Shown here: positions 53,324-62,492 of the stretch, one piece after another
Layout: every line of letters begins with the position of its first letter
Position numbering within the stretch: position 1 is the first letter of the stretch
Position numbers and translations under genes: made by a program
NCBI RefSeq assembly: GCF_900453205.1
Contig: NZ_UGQU01000001.1
Location: forward strand, 1,054,001 to 1,118,000
Length of the DNA stretch: 64,000 bases
Direction: 5' to 3'
Source: Moraxella lacunata
Lineage (GTDB): Bacteria > Pseudomonadota > Gammaproteobacteria > Pseudomonadales > Moraxellaceae
Notes under the pieces: generated by a model
What the model saw: only the letters and a program-made list of their open reading frames with translations
Database searches by the model: none
What the model was told of the DNA's origin: nothing

Positions 53324-54382
53324 TCACCCCTTCAAACTCCCCATATCAATCACAAAGCGATATTTCACATCGGATTTTTGCATTCGTTCGTAAGCGGTAT
53401 TGATGTCTTGCATATTAATCATTTCCACATCTGGCACAATATTATGCTCGGCACAAAAATCCAGCATTTCTTGTGTTTCGGCAATACCACCAATCACAGA
53501 TGCCGAAATACTACGGCGACCGATAATCATCGGTACGGTGTTGATGGTTTCTTTAAGTTCGCCCACCAGTCCCACCAGCACCAGCGTGCCGTCCAATGCC
53601 AAAGTTGGCATATAGGGTTTTAAATCGTGGGTGTATGGCACGGTATCAATAATCAAATCAAAGGTATTGGCGACTTCTTTAATCTGATTGTCATCGGTAG
53701 AAAGCACCACACGGCTCGCCCCCAAACGGTAAGCATCATCGGATTTGCCTGCCGAACGGGTAAATAGCGTTACTTCCGCCCCCATCGCTTTGGCAAGTTT
53801 GACCGCCATATGCCCAAGTCCCCCAAGCCCGACCACCGCAACTTTACTGCCCTTACCCACTTTCCAATGACGCAGGGGCGAGTATGTGGTAATGCCTGCA
53901 CACAGTAGCGGGGCAACCGCTTTGGTGTCCAATTTTTCAGAGACTTTTAATACAAAATCCTCGCTCACCACAATGCCCGTGCTGTATCCGCCCTGTGTCA
54001 GCGTGCCATCAATGCGGTCAAAACTGCCATAAGTGCCTGTGTTGCCGTGTTCGCAATATTGCTCCAAGCCGTGTAAGCAAGGCGAGCAAGTACGGCATGA
54101 ATCGACCATACAGCCCACGCCAACCAAGTCGCCCACTTTGAATTTATGGGCGTTTTTGCCGACTTGGGTAACTCGTCCAATGATTTCGTGTCCGACCACA
54201 ATGGGGTAAGTGTGGGTAAAGCCCCAGTCGTTACGAGCGGTGTGCAAATCCGAATGGCATACGCCACAATACAAAATATCAATCAAAACATCGTCTTCAC
54301 GCAAATCACGGCGTTCAAAGGCGTAAGGGGCAAGTGGGGTGGTTGCCGAAAAAGCGGCGTAGGATTTGACAGGGTGGGTCAT
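53324..54382 (-). CDS. Zinc-dependent NAD(P) alcohol/aldehyde dehydrogenase (YahK-like)
   Basis: The 352-residue MDR protein has the catalytic zinc ligands (CGVCHSDLH, GHEIIG), the structural four-cysteine lobe (CMVDSCRTCSPCLHGLEQYC) and the cofactor loop VVGLGGLGHMAVKLA. These fit the cinnamyl-alcohol/YahK branch, which reduces a broad range of aldehydes with NADPH. It lies between CBASS and the integrase gene; nothing links it to defence. Confidence 0.88.
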   Translation of the reverse strand: MTHPVKSYAAFSATTPLAPYAFERRDLREDDVLIDILYCGVCHSDLHTARNDWGFTHTYPIVVGHEIIGRVTQVGKNAHKFKVGDLVGVGCMVDSCRTCSPCLHGLEQYCEHGNTGTYGSFDRIDGTLTQGGYSTGIVVSEDFVLKVSEKLDTKAVAPLLCAGITTYSPLRHWKVGKGSKVAVVGLGGLGHMAVKLAKAMGAEVTLFTRSAGKSDDAYRLGASRVVLSTDDNQIKEVANTFDLIIDTVPYTHDLKPYMPTLALDGTLVLVGLVGELKETINTVPMIIGRRSISASVIGGIAETQEMLDFCAEHNIVPDVEMINMQDINTAYERMQKSDVKYRFVIDMGSLKG

Positions 54383-54491
54383 TTTGTGTTCCTAAATGGT
54401 TGAAATGGCAACTATTATAATGCCGATGATTTATTATTGAAAATCAAGAATTTTGATAAATGGGTATCAGTTAAAATGATAGTTGGGGGTT

Positions 54492-54503
54492 TTCAGGCTG
54501 CCT
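54492..54503 (-). other. Neisseriaceae-type DNA uptake word, intergenic
   Basis: The minus strand reads AGGCAGCCTGAA, the exact 12-base Kingella-type dialect as I recall. It lies between the dehydrogenase and the integrase gene. Confidence 0.6.
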
Positions 54504-54562
54504 AAAAAATTTTACCGAATAAAATCATTGAAAAAAACTAAAATACACACTCTTTTTTAATT

Positions 54563-55510
54563 ATGAGTGATGATTTTATGAAACAAACTTTATTTTCCGA
54601 TTACTTTGAACAATGGGTCAAGACCTACAAAGAAGGGGCGGTTCGTCCTGTTACGATGAAAAAATACCAATCCAGTTTGTATTGGCTCAAAAAACTTGCC
54701 CCAGATTTGCAAGTCGGTGACTTGTCTCGTTCTGCTTATCAAAAATTATTAAACGATTATGCCCAAACCCATGAACGCCAAACCACAATGGATTTTCATC
54801 ATCAAATCAAAGGGGCAATTTTGGACGCGGTAGATGAAGGCTTGATTGACCACGACCCCACTCGCAAAGCCATTATCAAAGGCAAAACCCCTGCCAATAA
54901 AAAAATCAAATTTTTACATCAAAACGAATTGCAATTATTATTAAACCAACTCAATTTAAATCAACAATTAAATTGGGATTGGTTTATTTTATTGATTGCC
55001 AAAACAGGTATGCGTTTTTCTGAAGCCCTTGCCATTACCACGGGCGATTTTGATTTTGCTCATCAGACTTTAAGCGTCAGCAAAACTTGGGATTATAAAA
55101 ACAATGGCGGATTTTTACCTACTAAAAACCGCTCATCAGTTCGCAAAATTCAATTAGATTGGCAAACGGTGATGCAATTTTCAGGCTTAATCAAAAACTT
55201 AAACAGCGACCCAGAAACGCCCATTTTTGTGGGCTTAATGAAAACGGGCGATAAAGTTTATAATTCCACAGTAAATTATCGCATTGCTCGCCATTGCAAA
55301 AAAGCGGGCATTTCTGTGATTAGCGTACACGGTTTACGCCATACCCATGCCTCATTGTTGTTATTTGCAGGAGTATCTATTGCCAGTGTGGCAAGACGGC
55401 TTGGGCATTCGAGCATGACCACCACTCAGCAGACCTATTTGCACATCATTCAGGAGCTTGAAAACAAAGATACCGATATTGTTATGCGACATTTGGCGTC
55501 ATTGTGTTAA
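54563..55510 (+). CDS. Tyrosine recombinase / integrase
   Basis: The 315-residue protein has an N-terminal SAM-like core-binding domain (~15-95) and a catalytic domain with all key residues: Arg in TGMRFSEAL (~150), HGLRHTHASLL (His-x-x-Arg, ~256), GHSSMTTT and the nucleophile Tyr in TYLHI (~292). It resembles phage and island integrases. It converges with hsdR, and a REP pair follows its stop. I could not identify attachment sites, so whether it mobilises the restriction genes is open. Confidence 0.88.
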   Translation: MSDDFMKQTLFSDYFEQWVKTYKEGAVRPVTMKKYQSSLYWLKKLAPDLQVGDLSRSAYQKLLNDYAQTHERQTTMDFHHQIKGAILDAVDEGLIDHDPTRKAIIKGKTPANKKIKFLHQNELQLLLNQLNLNQQLNWDWFILLIAKTGMRFSEALAITTGDFDFAHQTLSVSKTWDYKNNGGFLPTKNRSSVRKIQLDWQTVMQFSGLIKNLNSDPETPIFVGLMKTGDKVYNSTVNYRIARHCKKAGISVISVHGLRHTHASLLLFAGVSIASVARRLGHSSMTTTQQTYLHIIQELENKDTDIVMRHLASLC

Positions 55511-55518
55511 TGGATATG

Positions 55519-55597
55519 TTGGGGCGAATGTAATTTTGGGCAAATATAATTTGCCCCTACAATATTTTTTGCGTAGGGGCGAATCACATTTGCTCTA
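55519..55597. repeat. REP-like palindromes between integrase and hsdR
   Basis: Two REP-like units with the words GGGGCGAAT and TTTGCCCCTAC / GTAGGGGCGAATC lie here. The same family flanks the RAYT gene at 58614 and 59336. Confidence 0.75.
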
Positions 55598-55603
55598 TCA
55601 GTC

Positions 55604-58585
55604 TTATCGCTCACTTAATATTTTTTCAATATGAAATTTGATTTTGTCTTCCACATATTTTTTCAATGTCATTTTGTTGCCAACTTTGCCCATTTCTTGC
55701 TCGTATAAATGGGCGACTTTATCCATATCTGCTGTTTTTGCCAAATCTTTTAATAGATTAAATTCGTGCCAATCTTCTTTGCCAAAAACATGATGGTGCA
55801 ATAATTTTTCAAATAAGGCTTTATCCAAATCAAACAAATTAACCAGTTCAAAAATATTGCTTTTTTCACGACTTTGGCGGTATTTGTCCAGCAATAAATT
55901 TAAAGAAATGTCATCAGGCAATTTGCCCGCCAAAGCATCCGCCAAAATTTGTTGTAATAATTCTTGGTCGGTTTTGCGGTATTGGGTGGACAATTCATTA
56001 AAGCGTGCAATATCCGCATTATTTTGTGATTGTGTAATATTTTTTAATAATTGGCTGATATAATCATTGTCAATTTTAATGCGTTCGCCACTAATTAGCG
56101 TATTGTCAATCAGCAAAATACCCAAGTCATCGCCACCCGTTTCGCCTGAATGTTCATTTTGCACATCTAAATAACGGGCTTGTAATCGCCCATAATCTTC
56201 AATATCAAAAGGCAATTTTGCCATATCTTCCGCATTGTTCATATCAAAACCCTGCTGACGGATTTTAATCATGTTTTTTTCCAATTCATTGACCCAACGC
56301 ACAAATTGTTTTTGGCTTGGTACATCATCAGGCAATGCACCAAAATCAGGCTGTCCATTGGCATTTTTGGGAAATAAAGTGGTAATATCTTGATAAATCG
56401 CACAAATTGTTGATATATTTTCCTGCAATGTTGGTGCATACATCACATTGGCATTGTCTTTATTGGCGTATAACTCAAATGCCTTATCAATTTGCAATTT
56501 CATCTGCAAAGGACGTCGATAATATTCAATATTGCCTTGTTGTTTTTGTTCATTGGTAATGCGATTGGTGCGTGAAAAGGCTTGAATTAAACCTGCATAA
56601 TCCAATAATTTATCCACATACAAAGTATTTAAATACGGAGCGTCAAAGCCTGTCAAAAGCTGCTGCACCACAATCACCAAATCAAGGCGAGTGCTGTCAT
56701 CAATTTCTCTATATTGATAACGGCGTGCCAATCTGTCCATTAAATCGGTTTTATACGCTGGCACATTATCAATGCCAAAATTGGTATTAAATCTTTGATT
56801 ATAATGAATAATGGCTTGTTCTAATTTTAAACTGTTTTCCAAATCATTGTCTTGATTTCTATCACTGTCATCATAAATCACTGCCACACTGATATTTTTG
56901 TCATTGTTTTTTAATTTATCAAAATACAGATTGGCGGTTTTGATGTCTTTTACGGTCAGCATTGCCGAAAATAAGCGATTGGACGAATTATTATCCCATT
57001 TTCTTAAAATATCTTTAACCACCATATCAATATGATTTTCGCCATAATTGTCTTCTGGCAATTCTTTTTCTATTTCCAAATCGCTTTTTTCAGACAGCCA
57101 TTTTTGATAAACTTCGCCTTTGGAAGGGTCTTTAAATTCTGCGACTTTTTGGCGTAATTCATAAGCATCATAAGTGAAATTTTGCCGAACATCAAAAGGC
57201 AAAACATTTTTATCAAAAATACCGTCTGCCACCGAATAAATATGCAAGGCTTCGCCAAATAATTCGTGCGTGGTAACATCTCGTTTATTTTCATTAAACA
57301 ACGGTGTGCCAGTAAAGCCAAACCAAACAGAACGCCCAAACATTTGCCGAATTTGAATCAGCATTTCGCCTGCGGTAGAGCGATGGGCTTCATCAACAAT
57401 AAACACAATGTTTTTGTCTTTGATTTTATCTTGCTCCAAACCTGCGACTTTATTGGCTTTTTGAATACTGGTAACAATGAGTTTGTCTTTGGTTTTGTGA
57501 TTGATGGCTTTTAATAAAGCATAAGAATTGCGAGTGGCGGTAATGCTGTCTTCTTCACCAAAAGATTGATATTCATCAATGGTTTGTTTCACCAGCTCAT
57601 TTCTGTCTGCCAAAAACACCACTTTATCTACATTGGGCAATGTGCTGACCAATTCGGCGGTTTTAAAAGAAGTCATTGTTTTGCCTGAACCTGTGGTATG
57701 CCAAACATAACCGCCCAATTTGGATTCGTGATTAATGCCAAACTCCGCTCCATTTAATCGCTCTAATATGGCTTCCACCGCATAAATTTGATATGAACGC
57801 AAAACTTTTAAGGCGTTTCGTTCATTATCAAAAATGGTATAAAGCGATACCAATTTATGCCCCATAGGTACGGACAAAACTTTTTCAATAAATTGACTGG
57901 TGCCAAATACATTTTGATTGTCAAAATCTTTCCAATTAAAGGCAAATTTAAAATTAAATTTATCATAATGTCCAAAATTGGCAAAATAACGACATTCATC
58001 AGGATTTAATATCACAAAAATTTGAATGAGTGAATAAAATCCTGAAAAACTCAATTCTTCGCTGTATCGTTTGATTTGATTAAAGGCTTCATCGGTTTTA
58101 ATGCCGTCTTTTTTGAGTTCCAAATGAATCACAGGAATGCCAGAAATCAATAAGGTAATGTCAAAACGGCGGTCTTTGCGGTGTTCTTTGCTAGCAGGGC
58201 GGGCGATTTGGCGGACGATTTCATAGCTATTGCGACCGCCACCGACATCATGCCGCCAAAAAAATTCCAAAAATAAGGGGGTATTTTCCAAACCTTTGGC
58301 ATCTCGTACGATTTGTAATTGCCCATTGGCAAGCATTTTGCCTGCTTCTATGGGCATTTTGACGGCAAAAATTTGTTCGGTCAGTTGTCTAAATTCGTTG
58401 TCGGTTAATTCCACGCCCTGCAAACGGTCTTTGTTTTGGGTGTTTAAAATGGCTCGCCAGTTGGCTAAAAGTTCGCTTTCGGTTTTGTAATACAAATCAG
58501 GACGGGGTGTCCAGCCGTATTTGGATAGGCGGTCAATGATTTCTAATTCAAGTTCGGTTTCGGTTTGGGTGATTTTTTTGGTCAT
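55604..58585 (-). CDS. hsdR: Type I restriction enzyme R subunit
   Basis: HsdR is the DNA-translocating nuclease of a type I system. The 993-residue protein has an N-terminal PD-(D/E)XK nuclease (FDITLLISGIPVIHLELKKDG, ~145-165), Walker A in WHTTGSGKTMTS (~297), the DEAH-type box VDEAHRS (~390), and the helicase motif QAFSRTNR (~690). It is full length with GGAG upstream. It is separated from hsdS by a RAYT gene and a silent hsdS cassette. Confidence 0.95.
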   Translation of the reverse strand: MTKKITQTETELELEIIDRLSKYGWTPRPDLYYKTESELLANWRAILNTQNKDRLQGVELTDNEFRQLTEQIFAVKMPIEAGKMLANGQLQIVRDAKGLENTPLFLEFFWRHDVGGGRNSYEIVRQIARPASKEHRKDRRFDITLLISGIPVIHLELKKDGIKTDEAFNQIKRYSEELSFSGFYSLIQIFVILNPDECRYFANFGHYDKFNFKFAFNWKDFDNQNVFGTSQFIEKVLSVPMGHKLVSLYTIFDNERNALKVLRSYQIYAVEAILERLNGAEFGINHESKLGGYVWHTTGSGKTMTSFKTAELVSTLPNVDKVVFLADRNELVKQTIDEYQSFGEEDSITATRNSYALLKAINHKTKDKLIVTSIQKANKVAGLEQDKIKDKNIVFIVDEAHRSTAGEMLIQIRQMFGRSVWFGFTGTPLFNENKRDVTTHELFGEALHIYSVADGIFDKNVLPFDVRQNFTYDAYELRQKVAEFKDPSKGEVYQKWLSEKSDLEIEKELPEDNYGENHIDMVVKDILRKWDNNSSNRLFSAMLTVKDIKTANLYFDKLKNNDKNISVAVIYDDSDRNQDNDLENSLKLEQAIIHYNQRFNTNFGIDNVPAYKTDLMDRLARRYQYREIDDSTRLDLVIVVQQLLTGFDAPYLNTLYVDKLLDYAGLIQAFSRTNRITNEQKQQGNIEYYRRPLQMKLQIDKAFELYANKDNANVMYAPTLQENISTICAIYQDITTLFPKNANGQPDFGALPDDVPSQKQFVRWVNELEKNMIKIRQQGFDMNNAEDMAKLPFDIEDYGRLQARYLDVQNEHSGETGGDDLGILLIDNTLISGERIKIDNDYISQLLKNITQSQNNADIARFNELSTQYRKTDQELLQQILADALAGKLPDDISLNLLLDKYRQSREKSNIFELVNLFDLDKALFEKLLHHHVFGKEDWHEFNLLKDLAKTADMDKVAHLYEQEMGKVGNKMTLKKYVEDKIKFHIEKILSER

Positions 58586-58613
58586 TTTTTTGCTCCGTTT
58601 GGGCGATGTATTC

Positions 58614-58742
58614 TAGGCAAATATGATTGGGCAAATGTAATTTACCCCCTACACAATTTTAAATTGATGGATGTAGGGGCGAATCATATTCGCCCTGTGT
58701 GAATATCGTATTTATTGGGTGAATGTAATTCGCCCCTACCAT
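58614..58742. repeat. REP-like cluster, hsdR side of the RAYT gene
   Basis: Several units alternate GGGCAAATGTAATTTACCCCC and GTAGGGGCGAATCATATTC forms, able to fold into hairpins. They lie 30 bp downstream of the RAYT gene and before hsdR. Confidence 0.8.
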
Positions 58743-58771
58743 TTATCGCAAAATGTATTTATTCAACAATA

Positions 58772-59317
58772 TTATGAATAAAAACAATCATCTTGCCATT
58801 TTAATGGATTATTTTCAATATATTCACAAATTTTTAAATACGATGTTTCATTGCGAATAATATGGTCGTGATAATTGCGTTGCCAAATATCGTAAATATC
58901 GGTATTTTGCCTTGCCCATTGGGTAACACCTGTTTTAAATCCACGCACAATAGAACCAATCGTTTTTGATGTACCATGAATTTTTTGTTTGGACTGTTGG
59001 GGTAAATTGTCATTTTTTGCCATAAAACTGTGATGATTTGCATTAAATATAATTTCAATGACACCATGAATATGATTGGGCATTACCACAAAATGATGTA
59101 AAACTACATTGGGAAAATGGCTGGGTATGTTATGCCAGCATTGCTCCACAACCTGACCAATGTCATTTAAAATCATCTTGTTATCAACAATCTCACCAAA
59201 AAAGTGCATTTTATCCTTACAACAAATGGTAATAAAATACAAACCTTCTTGAGCGTAATCATAATTTTTAAGACGCATAGAACGCCTTTTATGAATATTT
59301 GGATTGTATTGATTCAT
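58772..59317 (-). CDS. REP-associated tyrosine transposase (RAYT, Y1 HUH)
   Basis: The 181-residue protein has the HUH motif HHFVVMPNHIHGVIEI (~75-90), YFITICCKD near the N-terminus, and the catalytic Tyr in YLKICEYIENNP. The segment IWQRNYHDHIIRNE is a RAYT landmark. Such enzymes are linked to the spread of REP elements, which flank it on both sides. It appears intact and may be the source of the nearby GGGGCGAAT repeats. Confidence 0.9.
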   Translation of the reverse strand: MNQYNPNIHKRRSMRLKNYDYAQEGLYFITICCKDKMHFFGEIVDNKMILNDIGQVVEQCWHNIPSHFPNVVLHHFVVMPNHIHGVIEIIFNANHHSFMAKNDNLPQQSKQKIHGTSKTIGSIVRGFKTGVTQWARQNTDIYDIWQRNYHDHIIRNETSYLKICEYIENNPLKWQDDCFYS

Positions 59318-59335
59318 TGATGTGCCTAATGATAT

Positions 59336-59597
59336 TTTTGGGGAATATGATTTATCCTACGATTTCAGATTTTTGGTGTAGGGGCGAATTATATTCGCCC
59401 TATTTACACAAAAAAAGACCATAATTTCAATTTTGTACATTTGCATAGTGTTTAGGGCAAAATATGATTTACCCCCTACAATTTCAATTTTTGCGTAGGG
59501 GCGAATGATATTCGCCCTATTTACACACAAAAAAGACCATAATTTCAATTTTGTACATTTTCATGGTATTTAGGGCAAATATAATTTGCCCCTACAA
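59336..59597. repeat. REP-like cluster with ~130-bp tandem duplication
   Basis: Two imperfect tandem units share GTAGGGGCGAAT, ATATTCGCCCTATTTACAC, AAAAAGACCATAATTTC and GGCAAA..TATGATTTACCCC-like words. Each carries a palindromic REP half pair. They lie upstream of the RAYT gene. Confidence 0.8.
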
Positions 59598-59640
59598 ATC
59601 ACCTATTATCATAGCATATTTTGGTAAAATTTACATAAAT

Positions 59641-60220
59641 TTACACAAAAAGTTGGTCAAGTAAAACTTGCTTTAATTGTTGGTACTTTTCCAACTCACG
59701 CTGATGAAAAGCGATGGTGTCGTCTAGCTGCCTGAAAAATTCGCCAATGGCTTGTTGTTCGGCTTTTGTGGGCGGGATAAAAATATCCATTTTCCCCAAT
59801 TCGTTTTTGGAAATTTCCAAAAATGTTGAACCTGACGCATTTTTTAACGCAAATTCTTTGATTTTATAACCCATTGAATATAAAAAATAAATATCCATTT
59901 CATCATTAACAATAAAAGATTGAAAGCCCTGATTGGTCGCACCAGCCTTTATCAATATTGCCATATCACCAATACTTGCTCTTGATGTAAACAAAATGGT
60001 TTTTTGTGCAGGTAGTAATTTTGCAGAACTTTTTTCTAATCCGAGATAAGTAATTGTTTTATTACTACCATTTGCATAAATTTTCTCCCCAATTTCGGTT
60101 GGAGAGTACCAATCAATTTCGCCATTCCAAAATTCTGGATTGCTCGTATCAGGCGTACCACCACCCACAATTTCTACTACATCTCTTAACTTTCGCTGTT
60201 TCCAAGCGTAAATATGGGAA
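59641..60220 (-). pseudogene. Silent hsdS cassette (one target-recognition domain)
   Basis: The frame begins abruptly within HIYAWKQRKLRDVVEIVGGG and runs to a stop at 59641, giving one target-recognition domain (GTPDTSNPEFWNGEIDWYSP, typical HsdS) and the conserved spacer helix EQQAIGEFFRQLDDTIAFHQ. It lacks a proper start and the first domain. Both edges are near-identical to the matching parts of hsdS: ~78 bp at 59684-59762 against 60416 and 61025, and ~23 bp at 60188-60210 against 60914 and 61549. This is a donor cassette for specificity switching. Confidence 0.8.
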
Positions 60221-60290
60221 TGTGCAATTTATACCAAAAATAAAAATATCTTTATTATCAATAAGTTATTTTTGATATAAAAATGCAATG

Positions 60291-60324
60291 ACTCATTGGC
60301 AAAAAGCAATTCTTGCCAATGAGT
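60291..60324 (-). terminator. Hairpin after hsdS
   Basis: A perfect 12-bp stem ACTCATTGGCAA / TTGCCAATGAGT lies 50 bp past the hsdS stop. No strong T run follows immediately. Confidence 0.45.
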
Positions 60325-60372
60325 TAATTATTGTTAATCTATGTAATAAAATATACCGCTTCTTAACAGTTT

Positions 60373-61614
60373 TTATACAAACATCTGTTTTAGATAGCCA
60401 TTTTTAAGGTTTTTATACTTTTCTAACTCACGCTGATGAAAAGCGATGGTGTCATCTAGCTGCCTGAAAAACTCGCCAATGGCTTGTTGTTCGGTTTCGC
60501 TTGGGAAATAAAACTTCATTTCTTTAAACATTCCCATAGTGATTTGATTTATTGTCGCACCTAAATTTTTCTCTATCTCATATTTAAATGTTTCTGTATT
60601 TAATAAGGCATTGAGAAACCAGTAATGTTTGTAACGAATGCCAGTCATAAATGCACCTATAACAGTTTTTTCCATATTTTTCATAATGATAGCGTGTTTC
60701 CCTATCAAATTTTTTGAGCCATTTCTTACAACAACAATAATATCTCCCAATTGAACATTTTCAGAATTGGCACATTCTTGTTTGACATAAACATTATCAT
60801 CTAAATATAAAAAATCATTTTGAATATTTGATGAGCGTAGAACCAATACACCACTATTATCAGTAATATTTTTAGGAGAATAGGTTAGCCCTGAAAAAAA
60901 TTCTACAACCTCCCCCAACTTTCGCTGTTTCCAAGCGTCAGTAAAATTGGGAAAGCGTAATTGCGGTTTATTCTCATTTTCTTGAGGAAACATCTTTTCT
61001 AAGTACGAATTTTTTAAATTTTTGTACTTTTCCCACTCACGCTGATGAAAAGCGATGGTGTCGTCTAGCTGCCTGAAAAATTCGCCAATGGCTTGTTGTT
61101 CGGTTTCACTTGGTAAATTAAATTCAAAATTTAATAAGTTTTTTGCGGTAATTCCAAAAACTTTTGTACCTGTTGCGATAACTTTTCCGTATTGTGAAAA
61201 AATATCTGTATGCAAAAGATAATATAAAAACAGCGAATTAACTTCTGTTGGTCTTAAAGCGATTGTATGCAAACCCGATACAATATTTCTTGATAAAAAA
61301 CAATCAATTAGACAAGAATTTCCGATACCTTCATAGTCTTCTGACGCATCGGCAATAACCAAATCTCCCTTTTGTAAAAATTCATAATTACCTTTTTGAA
61401 TGCTAGGTAAATTATTTTCAGATGATAATAATTTTGCAATATTCCTATGAATATCGCCATAGTGGACATATTTAAATCCTGTATCTTTATTTGTCTCAAC
61501 ATTTCTTGATAATGAATAAGACTTAATTTGAAAAACAACTTCCCCCAACTTTCGCTGTTTCCAATCATCAGTAAATCCAGCAAATCGCAATTTAGGCACT
61601 TTACGCTCGCTCAT
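60373..61614 (-). CDS. hsdS: Type I restriction enzyme specificity subunit
   Basis: HsdS reads the split DNA target. The 413-residue protein has two target-recognition domains, each ending in the same spacer helix (EQQAIGEFFRQLDDTIAFHQ), and each starting after a KQRKLGEVV segment. ATG 61614 (MSERKVPKLRFAGF) overlaps the upstream stop (TAATG). The repeated helices, encoded by near-identical DNA, give direct repeats for recombination with the silent cassette just downstream. Confidence 0.93.
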   Translation of the reverse strand: MSERKVPKLRFAGFTDDWKQRKLGEVVFQIKSYSLSRNVETNKDTGFKYVHYGDIHRNIAKLLSSENNLPSIQKGNYEFLQKGDLVIADASEDYEGIGNSCLIDCFLSRNIVSGLHTIALRPTEVNSLFLYYLLHTDIFSQYGKVIATGTKVFGITAKNLLNFEFNLPSETEQQAIGEFFRQLDDTIAFHQREWEKYKNLKNSYLEKMFPQENENKPQLRFPNFTDAWKQRKLGEVVEFFSGLTYSPKNITDNSGVLVLRSSNIQNDFLYLDDNVYVKQECANSENVQLGDIIVVVRNGSKNLIGKHAIIMKNMEKTVIGAFMTGIRYKHYWFLNALLNTETFKYEIEKNLGATINQITMGMFKEMKFYFPSETEQQAIGEFFRQLDDTIAFHQRELEKYKNLKNGYLKQMFV

Positions 61615-62492
61615 TACACACCCCCAACCAACTGATTTGCCATTGCCCAAAACGCATTTTCCGCCTGCTGTCTTTGACGGCGAATGTCTTCTAGCGTGTC
61701 GACATAGCGTTCGTCCAGCACTTTAAGCTGACTGACAACCGTTTTGGCATAGCTTTGCCCAACATCGCTTAAATTGTTTGCCAATTCACTAAACCATTTT
61801 TGAATGAGCAAGCGTTTAATCTCTGCTAAATCAAGATCTTGATATTTGGCTTCAATTCTGCTGTTTAAGGCAGGCTCTTTGGTTTTAAGCTGGGCTTTTA
61901 AGGTTTTGGCAGCCTGAAAATCCGCCAAACTTTCGGATAACAACTCAAAATTTTCATCGTCATTACGCATTGTTTTTAAATCTTTTTCTATGGCTTTATA
62001 AGATTTTTCGTCCAATTTTTCTTTGTCATTCAGATAATCCGCCAATGCGGTATCGGCAATGTTGGCAAGGCGTTCGGCTTGGCGTTCTTCAATCTCATCA
62101 AGGCTTTGTTTTAGGCGGTCAATCTCGCCAATTTCATCGGCAAAAAACGCATAACCTATCGTTTGTTTGGACAACAGTTCGCCTTTGACACCGTCTTGTA
62201 CTTCGTTTTTGCCTTTGATGACCATATTGGGGACAAGCCGTCTGGCTTTATAAAAGCCATTTTCGCCAATCAAATTTGCCAATTCTTCATCATCGTCCGC
62301 CCCTGTCTCGTCCGACAAAATGAGCAAATCAGGCAAAATCGTGCTGTGCCACACATCAATCAGCGATTGATAGGCGTGATAAGGGTCGCTAAATTCAGAC
62401 AGCCTGAAAAGTTCAAACAGACGATTTTCGGCATTTTCAAAAGCTAGGGTAAAGTCGTCTTCACCAAGCGGTGATTTGTTGCCCCAAGTCAT
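61614..62492 (-). CDS. Accessory or C-terminal HsdM-like ORF
   Basis: This frame overlaps the end of hsdM by about 30 bases in the +1 frame and ends on the hsdS start. The 292-residue product (from ATG 62492, MTWGNKSPLGEDD) is mostly helical and acidic, ending QKWFSELANNLSDVGQSYAK and ANQLVGGV. Some long HsdM proteins carry a similar helical C-terminal part, so this could be a split-off HsdM tail or a separate subunit. No ribosome site precedes it, which fits frameshift or coupling. Confidence 0.55.
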   Translation of the reverse strand: MTWGNKSPLGEDDFTLAFENAENRLFELFRLSEFSDPYHAYQSLIDVWHSTILPDLLILSDETGADDDEELANLIGENGFYKARRLVPNMVIKGKNEVQDGVKGELLSKQTIGYAFFADEIGEIDRLKQSLDEIEERQAERLANIADTALADYLNDKEKLDEKSYKAIEKDLKTMRNDDENFELLSESLADFQAAKTLKAQLKTKEPALNSRIEAKYQDLDLAEIKRLLIQKWFSELANNLSDVGQSYAKTVVSQLKVLDERYVDTLEDIRRQRQQAENAFWAMANQLVGGV

